This document shows, one piece after another, positions 57,994 through 64,000 of a stretch of 64,000 bases of DNA (position 1 is its first letter; each line of letters starts with the position of its first letter). The notes below the pieces were generated by a model. It was not told the origin of the DNA and made no database searches. It saw nothing but the letters and a program-made list of their open reading frames with translations. The position numbers and the translations under genes are program-made. The stretch comes from Roseateles noduli (GTDB lineage: Bacteria > Pseudomonadota > Gammaproteobacteria > Burkholderiales > Burkholderiaceae_C). The DNA lies in contig NIOE01000011.1 in the NCBI GenBank assembly GCA_002205125.1, positions 186,001 through 250,000 of the forward strand, given 5' to 3'.

Positions 57994-59091
57994 TTACTTC
58001 CAGATATTGAACGGCGACTGGATCCACAGACCCACGACCACCAGCCAGATCAGCGTGATGGGGATGAAGATCTTCCAGCCCAGACGCATGATCTGGTCAT
58101 AGCGATAGCGCGGGAACGTGGCACGCACCCACAGGAAGCAGGTCACGACGAAGAAGGTCTTCAGGAACAGCCAGACCCAGTTCCACAGGCCCATGGTCTG
58201 CTGGATGAAGGCCGGGGTCTCCATGCCGAACAGGCTCCAGGACACCGGGGCCGACCAGCCGCCCAGGAACATCAGCACCGCGAGGGCCGACACCAGGATC
58301 ATGTTGGCGTACTCGGCCAGGAAGAACATCGCGAACGACATGCCCGAGTACTCGATCATGTGACCGGCCACGATCTCCGATTCGCCTTCGACGACGTCGA
58401 AGGGATGGCGGTTCGTCTCGGCCAGGCCGGAGATGAAGTACACGATGAAGATCGGCAGCAGCGGCAGCCAGTTCCAGGACAGGATGTTCACGCCGTGCGA
58501 CGCGAACCAGCCCTGCTCCTGGCTCATCACGATGGCGCTGACGTTCATCGAGCCCGTCACCATCAGCACGACGACCAGGCAGAAGCCCATCGCGATCTCG
58601 TACGAGACCATCTGCGCGGAGGCGCGCAGCGCGCCCAGGAAGGCGTACTTCGAGTTCGAGGCCCAGCCCGCGATGATCACGCCGTAGACCTCCAGCGAGG
58701 TGATGGCCATCAGGAACAGCAGGCCGGCGTTGACGTCGGCGATCGCGACGCCAGGACCGAAGGGCACCACCGCCCAGGCCGCCAGTGCCGGCATGATCGT
58801 CATGATCGGGCCGAGGAAGAACAGGTTCTTGTTGGCCGCGCTCGGGATGATGATCTCCTTGAAGATCAGCTTCACCGCATCGGCGATCGGGGTCAGCAGG
58901 CCCATCGGACCGACACGGTTCGGACCCGGACGGATCTGCGACCAGCCGATGGCCTTGCGTTCCCACAGCGTCAGGTAGGCGACGCAGCCCAGCAGCGGCA
59001 GCAGCACGGCGATGATCTTGAGCACGCTCCAGACCACCGGCCAGACCACACCTCCCAGCAGCGAGGCGCCGGCGTTATAGAAGTTTTCCAT
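57994..59091 (-). CDS. nuoH: NADH dehydrogenase I subunit H
   Basis: The 365-residue protein has eight or nine membrane helices and the quinone-chamber motifs [20 protein letters not shown] and [28 protein letters not shown]. It forms the quinone entry channel of complex I. Confidence 0.97.
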   Translation of the reverse strand: MENFYNAGASLLGGVVWPVVWSVLKIIAVLLPLLGCVAYLTLWERKAIGWSQIRPGPNRVGPMGLLTPIADAVKLIFKEIIIPSAANKNLFFLGPIMTIMPALAAWAVVPFGPGVAIADVNAGLLFLMAITSLEVYGVIIAGWASNSKYAFLGALRASAQMVSYEIAMGFCLVVVLMVTGSMNVSAIVMSQEQGWFASHGVNILSWNWLPLLPIFIVYFISGLAETNRHPFDVVEGESEIVAGHMIEYSGMSFAMFFLAEYANMILVSALAVLMFLGGWSAPVSWSLFGMETPAFIQQTMGLWNWVWLFLKTFFVVTCFLWVRATFPRYRYDQIMRLGWKIFIPITLIWLVVVGLWIQSPFNIWK

Positions 59092-59104
59092 CGTCGTCTC
59101 GTCC

Positions 59105-61450
59105 TCAGGCCTTGGTCACGGCGATCGCGCCGGTGAACGCGCCCAGTGCGGCGGTCTCGGGGATGCCGGCGGGGATGCGCACCACGGTCGCGGGCAGCGA
59201 TGCGTCCAGCTGCGCGGCCAGCACGGCCTCGCCGCCGTCCTGCGACACGCGCACCTGCGCACCCTTCTCGGTCAGGCCGAGCTCGGTCCACAGTGCCTGC
59301 GGCAGCGAAGCGATCGCCGCATCACGGCCGTCGCGGGTCAGCTGCAGCGAGGTGGCGCGACGCACCAGGGCGTCGGTCGCGTAGATCGGCACCGTCGTCA
59401 GGCGTTCCAGGCCTTGCGCCGCTTGCACGGGCGCTGCAGCGGCGGCGGACTGCGCCGACACCGTGTTGCCCAGGCGGTTCGCCAGGTCCAGCGACGAGCC
59501 CAGCGCCGCGGTGCGGACCTGCTCGGAGCTGTCGAAGTCGAAGCCCTGCAGGCTCAGCAGGTTGCCCAGCACGCGCAGGATCTTCCAGCCCGGACGGGTC
59601 TCGCCGCGGGCCTTGGCCACGCCGACGAAGCTCTGCAGGCGGCCTTCCGCGTTGACGAAGCTGCCCGAGGTCTCGGTGAACGGGGCCGTCGGCAGCAGCA
59701 CGTCGGCGAACTCCACCACCGGGCCGGTCTTGAACGGCGTCAGCACGACGACCATCTCTGCCGCGTTGATCGCCTTCTTGGCGGCGGCGGCATTCGCGCC
59801 GTCCAGCACCGGGTCGGTGTTGAGCAGCAGCAGCGCCTTGGCGGGCTGGTCGTTCAGCAGTTGGGCTGCCGTGCGACCGCCCTGCCCCGGGCGTGCGTTG
59901 ACGAGCTGCGCGCCGACGCTGTTCGCGGCGGCCGACAGCACGCCGACGGTGGCGCCGGTCTGCTCGCCGATCCAGTTCGCCAGCGACAGCAGCGTCGCGG
60001 CTTGCGGATGCTGGATCGCGGCGTTGCCGATCAGCACGGCCTTGCGCTCGCCCGACAGCAGCGTGTCGGCGATCGCCTTGGCGGCCTCGGTGGCGTTGCC
60101 TTGCACAGGAGCGCTGACGCCCTTCGCCGCGCCGATGGCGGCGGCGACGTTGGCCAGTTCAGCGACCCAGGCCGACGGTGCGGCGGTGATCGCGGCGGCG
60201 ACCGGCATCTTCCAGTCTTCGACCGAGCCGGCCAGCGACACGACCTGCGCGCCGCGGCGGGCGGCCTGGCGAAGGCGTTGCGCGAACAGCGGGTGGTCCT
60301 TGCGCAGCGACGAGCCGACGACGAAGGCGCGGTCCAGCTGCGACAGCGATGCGATCGCGGTGCCCAGCCACAGGGCCTTGCCGTCCGCGGCGCGCAGCGC
60401 CGGGTCGACGACGCGCAGCTGCGTGTCGATGTTCTCGCTGCCCAGGCCGCGCACCAGTTGCGCCAGCAGGTGCAGTTCCTCGACGGTGCTGTGCTCGGAG
60501 CCCAGCGCGGCGATGGAGGCGCCGCCCTTCTCCGTCTTGACCTGCTTCAGGCCGTTGGCGACGTACTCGAGCGCGGTGGTCCAGTCGACGGACTTCCACT
60601 CGCCGCCCTGCTTCAGCATCGGGGTGGTCAGGCGTTCGTCGCCGTTCAGCGCTTCGTAGGAGAAGCGGTCGCGGTCGGCGATCCAGCACTCGTTGACGGC
60701 TTCGTTCTCCAGCGGGACGACGCGCATCACTTCGTTGTTCTTGACCTGGACGATCAGGTTCGCACCGGTCGAGTCATGCGGGCTGACGCTCTTGCGACGC
60801 GACAGTTCCCAGGTGCGGGCGCTGTAGCGGAAGGGCTTGCTGGTCAGCGCGCCCACCGGGCAGATGTCGATCATGTTGCCCGACAGCTCCGAGTCCACGG
60901 TGCGGCCGACGAAGGTCTGGATCTCGCTGTGCTCGCCGCGGTGCGCCATGCCCAGCTCCATCACGCCGGAGATCTCCTGGCCGAAACGGACGCAGCGGGT
61001 GCAGTGGATGCAGCGGCTCATCTCTTCCATCGAGATCAGCGGGCCGACGTTCTTGTGGAACACCACGCGCTTCTCTTCCGAGTAGCGCGAGGCGCTGGCG
61101 CCGTAACCGACGGCCAGATCCTGCAGCTGGCATTCGCCGCCCTGGTCGCAGATGGGGCAGTCCAGCGGGTGATTGATCAGCAGGAACTCCATCACGCCCT
61201 GCTGGGCCTTGATGGCTTTCTCGCTCTTGGTGCGCACGATCATGCCCTGCGTCACCGGCGTGGCGCAGGCGGGCAGCGGCTTGGGCGCCTTCTCCACGTC
61301 CACCAGGCACATGCGGCAGTTGGCCGCGATGCTCAGCTTCTTGTGATAGCAGAAGTGCGGGATGTACGCGCCGGCCTTCTCGGCGGCATGCATCACCATG
61401 CTGCCTTCGGGCACTTCGACCTTCTGGCCGTCGAGTTCGATTTCAACCAT
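59105..61450 (-). CDS. nuoG: NADH dehydrogenase I subunit G
   Basis: The 781-residue protein has the 2Fe-2S domain ([15 protein letters not shown]), the His-Cys3 N5 site ([18 protein letters not shown]) and the 4Fe-4S site ([13 protein letters not shown]), followed by a molybdopterin-oxidoreductase-like domain without cofactor. It is the electron-wire subunit of the peripheral arm. Confidence 0.96.
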   Translation of the reverse strand: MVEIELDGQKVEVPEGSMVMHAAEKAGAYIPHFCYHKKLSIAANCRMCLVDVEKAPKPLPACATPVTQGMIVRTKSEKAIKAQQGVMEFLLINHPLDCPICDQGGECQLQDLAVGYGASASRYSEEKRVVFHKNVGPLISMEEMSRCIHCTRCVRFGQEISGVMELGMAHRGEHSEIQTFVGRTVDSELSGNMIDICPVGALTSKPFRYSARTWELSRRKSVSPHDSTGANLIVQVKNNEVMRVVPLENEAVNECWIADRDRFSYEALNGDERLTTPMLKQGGEWKSVDWTTALEYVANGLKQVKTEKGGASIAALGSEHSTVEELHLLAQLVRGLGSENIDTQLRVVDPALRAADGKALWLGTAIASLSQLDRAFVVGSSLRKDHPLFAQRLRQAARRGAQVVSLAGSVEDWKMPVAAAITAAPSAWVAELANVAAAIGAAKGVSAPVQGNATEAAKAIADTLLSGERKAVLIGNAAIQHPQAATLLSLANWIGEQTGATVGVLSAAANSVGAQLVNARPGQGGRTAAQLLNDQPAKALLLLNTDPVLDGANAAAAKKAINAAEMVVVLTPFKTGPVVEFADVLLPTAPFTETSGSFVNAEGRLQSFVGVAKARGETRPGWKILRVLGNLLSLQGFDFDSSEQVRTAALGSSLDLANRLGNTVSAQSAAAAAPVQAAQGLERLTTVPIYATDALVRRATSLQLTRDGRDAAIASLPQALWTELGLTEKGAQVRVSQDGGEAVLAAQLDASLPATVVRIPAGIPETAALGAFTGAIAVTKA

Positions 61451-61471
61451 AGTTCTTCTCAGCGGCTCCGA

Positions 61472-62869
61472 TCAGGCGTGCGCCGGCGACTTCGCCGTGG
61501 CGGACGGGGACGACGCGGCGGGCGCCTTGTTCTGCTGGGCCTGTTCGATCATCGCGATGAACTCGCCCTTGAAGTGCTTGAGCATCGCGCGCACCGGCAT
61601 CGCCGCGGCGTCGCCCAGCGCGCAGATGGTGCGGCCCTGGATGTTGTCGGCCACGGAGTTCAGCAGGTCGATGTCCTCGACGCGGCCCTTGCCGTGGGCG
61701 ATGCGCTCGATCACGCGGTGCATCCAGCCCGTGCCTTCGCGGCAGGGCGTGCACTGGCCGCAGGACTCGTGCGCGTAGAAGTAGGACAGGCGCAGCAGGC
61801 TGGTGACCATGCAGCGGGTCTCGTCCATCACGATGACCGCGCCCGAGCCCAGCATGGAGCCGTTCTTGGCGATGGAGTCATAGTCCATCGTGCACTGCAT
61901 CATGACGTCGGCCGGCAGCACCGGGGCGGACGAGCCGCCGGGGATCACCGCCTTGAGCTTGCGGCCGCCGCGCACGCCGCCGGCGAGCTCCAGCAGCTTC
62001 TCGAACGAGGTGCCCAGGGGGATCTCGTAGTTGCCCGGACGCTCGACGTCGCCGGAGATCGAGAAGATCTTGGTGCCGCCGTTGTTGGGCTTGCCGACTT
62101 CGAGGTAGGCCTGGCCGCCGTTGCGGATGATCCAGGGCACCGCCGCGAAGGTCTCGGTGTTGTTGATGGTGGTCGGCTTGCCGTACAGGCCGAACGAGGC
62201 CGGGAACGGCGGCTTGAAGCGGGGCTGGCCCTTCTTGCCTTCGAGCGATTCCAGCAGCGCGGTTTCCTCGCCGCAGATGTAGGCGCCGAAGCCGTGGTGG
62301 CCGTGCAGCTGGAAGCTGAAGTTGCTGCCCAGGATGTTGTCGCCCAGGTAGCCGGCCGCGCGGGCCTCTTCCAGCGCGGCTTCGAAGCGTTCGTACACCT
62401 CGAAGATCTCGCCGTGGATGTAGTTGTAGCCGACCTTGATGCCCATCGCGAACGCCGCGATCGCCATGCCTTCGATGACGATGTGCGGGTTGAACATCAG
62501 GATGTCGCGGTCCTTGCAGGTCCCGGGCTCACCCTCGTCGCTGTTGCAGACCAGGTACTTCGCACCCGGGAACTGGCGCGGCATGAAGCTCCACTTCAGG
62601 CCGGTCGGGAAGCCCGCGCCGCCGCGGCCGCGCAGGCCGGAGGCCTTCACTTCGGCGATGACCTGGTCGGAGGTCATGCCCTGACCCTCGCCCTGGGCGA
62701 GGATCTTGCGCAGGGCCTGGTAGCCGCCGCGCGCTTCGTAGTCTTTCAGCGACCAGTTCCTGCCATCGAGGCCCGCGTAGATCTGCGGGGTGATGTTGCG
62801 GTCGTGGAAGCAGGTTTCCTTGCCGGTGGCCTGCCACTTCGAGAGGTCGATGTTCGCGATGTTGGTCAT
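61472..62869 (-). CDS. nuoF: NADH dehydrogenase I subunit F
   Basis: The 465-residue protein has the NADH/FMN motif [18 protein letters not shown], the acidic [16 protein letters not shown], and the N3 4Fe-4S site [11 protein letters not shown]. It oxidises NADH and passes electrons through FMN. The C-terminal tail is Ala/Pro-rich. Confidence 0.97.
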   Translation of the reverse strand: MTNIANIDLSKWQATGKETCFHDRNITPQIYAGLDGRNWSLKDYEARGGYQALRKILAQGEGQGMTSDQVIAEVKASGLRGRGGAGFPTGLKWSFMPRQFPGAKYLVCNSDEGEPGTCKDRDILMFNPHIVIEGMAIAAFAMGIKVGYNYIHGEIFEVYERFEAALEEARAAGYLGDNILGSNFSFQLHGHHGFGAYICGEETALLESLEGKKGQPRFKPPFPASFGLYGKPTTINNTETFAAVPWIIRNGGQAYLEVGKPNNGGTKIFSISGDVERPGNYEIPLGTSFEKLLELAGGVRGGRKLKAVIPGGSSAPVLPADVMMQCTMDYDSIAKNGSMLGSGAVIVMDETRCMVTSLLRLSYFYAHESCGQCTPCREGTGWMHRVIERIAHGKGRVEDIDLLNSVADNIQGRTICALGDAAAMPVRAMLKHFKGEFIAMIEQAQQNKAPAASSPSATAKSPAHA

Positions 62870-62881
62870 CGTCCAGGTCCC

Positions 62882-63412
62882 TCAGTTCTTGTTGGCGGCG
62901 TGGTGAGCTCTGAGAGCGTCCACCAGCTCGTCCAGACGTTCGGCGCTCATGAAGCTGAGCATCTGGCGGTCGTTCACCAGCATCACCGGCGAGTCGGCGC
63001 AAGCACCCAGGCACTCGCTCTGCTGCACGGTGAAGACGCCGTCGGCGGTCGTGCCGCCGGCCTCGACGCCCAGCTTCGAGCAGAGGTGGTCCAGCGCCTT
63101 CTGGCCGTCGCGCAGCTGGCACGGCAGGTTGGTGCAGACGTTCAGCTTGAACAGGCCCAGCTTGCGCTGGTTGTACATGTTGTAGAAGGTCGTGACCTCG
63201 TAGACGGCGATCGCCGGCATGCCGAGGTACTGCGCGATCGCGTCTTCCGCCTCGCGGGACACGAAGCCCTGCTCCTGCTGGACGATGGACAGGCAGGCCA
63301 TCACGGCCGACTGCGCCTGCTCGGCCGGGTACTTCGCGACTTCGCGCGCGAAGCGGGCCGCGGTGGCCTCGCTCAACACGAACCCGGTGCTCACAATTTC
63401 AGTGCTGCTCAT
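62882..63412 (-). CDS. nuoE: NADH dehydrogenase I subunit E
   Basis: The 176-residue protein binds the N1a 2Fe-2S cluster through CTNLPCQLRD and CLGACADSPV. I chose ATG 63412; TTG 63427, nearer the nuoD stop, would add five residues. It is part of the NADH-oxidising module. Confidence 0.95.
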   Translation of the reverse strand: MSSTEIVSTGFVLSEATAARFAREVAKYPAEQAQSAVMACLSIVQQEQGFVSREAEDAIAQYLGMPAIAVYEVTTFYNMYNQRKLGLFKLNVCTNLPCQLRDGQKALDHLCSKLGVEAGGTTADGVFTVQQSECLGACADSPVMLVNDRQMLSFMSAERLDELVDALRAHHAANKN

Positions 63413-63423
63413 GCGGTCACCAC

Positions 63424-64000
63424 TCAACGGTCAATTTCACCGAACACGATGTCCATCGTGCCGATCACGGCCACCGCGTCGGCAATCATGTGTCCGCGGG
63501 CCATCTCGTCCAGCGCGGCCAGATGCGAATAGCCCGGCGCGCGGATCTTCAGCCGGTACGGCTTGTTGGCGCCGTCGCTGATCAGGTAGATGCCGAACTC
63601 GCCCTTCGGATGCTCGACCGACGCGTAGGCCTCGCCCTCGGGGACGCGGAAACCTTCGGTGAACAGCTTGAAGTGGTGGATCAGCTCTTCCATGCTGGTC
63701 TTCATCGCCACGCGGCTCGGGGGAGCGACCTTGTGGTTGTCGGTGATGACCGGACCCGGGTTGGCCTTCAGCCACTTCACGCACTGCTGCACGATGCGGT
63801 TGGACTGGCGCATCTCCTCGACGCGCACGCAGTAGCGGTCGTAGGTGTCGCCGTTGGTGCCGACCGGGATGTCGAAGTCCATCTTGCCGTACACGTCGTA
63901 CGGCTGTGTCTTGCGCGTGTCCCAGGCGATGCCGGAGCCGCGCAGCATCGGTCCGGTCAGGCCCAGGTTGAGCGCGCGCTCGGGCGTCACGACGCCGATG
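63424..64000 (-). CDS. nuoD: NADH dehydrogenase I subunit D (5' part outside window)
   Basis: The frame runs through the window edge and encodes the C-terminal part of NuoD, a quinone-site subunit related to hydrogenases: [60 protein letters not shown] and ending VFGEIDR. nuoA-C would lie beyond the edge. Confidence 0.96.
   Translation of the reverse strand, partial: IGVVTPERALNLGLTGPMLRGSGIAWDTRKTQPYDVYGKMDFDIPVGTNGDTYDRYCVRVEEMRQSNRIVQQCVKWLKANPGPVITDNHKVAPPSRVAMKTSMEELIHHFKLFTEGFRVPEGEAYASVEHPKGEFGIYLISDGANKPYRLKIRAPGYSHLAALDEMARGHMIADAVAVIGTMDIVFGEIDR

Noticed and set aside
59414-63532. A long open frame of over 1,300 codons on the plus strand opposite nuoE-nuoG
   Set aside because: It lies antisense to well-defined complex I genes, has low-complexity Arg/Ala/Gly composition typical of a GC-rich shadow frame, and has no recognisable domain.

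Overview
The window is a GC-rich chromosomal segment with dense, strongly codon-biased genes. The complete run of respiratory complex I genes in proteobacterial order, followed by the DUF2818, Nudix and DUF1178 trio, points to a betaproteobacterium of the order Burkholderiales. A GH46 chitosanase and several lipoproteins with a CGGG anchor fit a Roseateles/Mitsuaria-like soil or rhizosphere bacterium, but the genus is inference. No rRNA, tRNA, CRISPR array, insertion sequence or phage module was seen. The longest stretch without a gene is about 260 bases (10636-10893).

Layout. 1-5.6 kb: small unrelated genes (RidA-like tail, GNAT acetyltransferase, DUF4304-like protein, BLUF photoreceptor, serine hydrolase, CHMI-type isomerase, hemolysin III). 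5.6-10.6 kb: two tandem, near-identical NHL-propeller lipoproteins. 10.9-16.4 kb: a membrane protein, an ECF sigma factor coupled to a large Ser/Thr kinase with TPR-like repeats, and a PAP2 phosphatase. 16.5-20.3 kb: a large lipoprotein with a c-type haem motif, a small unknown protein and a histidine phosphatase. 20.3-24.4 kb: an alkylation-damage cluster on the minus strand with ada, alkB and three 2-oxoglutarate/Fe(II) oxygenase paralogues. 24.5-36.8 kb: mixed genes, including a DUF695-RraB fusion, a diguanylate cyclase, a DUF2235 hydrolase, a phytase-like lipoprotein, a class C beta-lactamase, and a MerR regulator divergent from an Old Yellow Enzyme. 36.9-45.1 kb: a protein with a DN/DG repeat, the chitosanase lipoprotein, and a three-gene set (KAP NTPase, membrane protein, RTX protein). 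45.1-49.7 kb: an acid phosphatase, a BlaI/BlaR1-type pair with two operators, and gamma-glutamyltransferase. 49.8-64 kb: DUF1178, Nudix, DUF2818, then nuoN back to a partial nuoD, all on the minus strand.

The most interesting system is the alkylation-response cluster. Two promoters (upstream of ada and of the first oxygenase-alkB unit) share the core CTTGCGATCGAAT, which on the coding strand gives an Ada-box-like (AAT/GAT)-N6-GCAA. The local Ada protein keeps the methyl-acceptor cysteine of its N-terminal domain but has lost the other three zinc cysteines, and one of the three oxygenases has lost the aspartate of its HxD iron motif. This suggests a rewired adaptive response with unassigned dioxygenases. 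Other notable items are the NHL duplication, an ATG-rich 12-bp repeat between sigma factor and kinase, the KAP/RTX set, and several in-frame simple-sequence tracts in coding regions.
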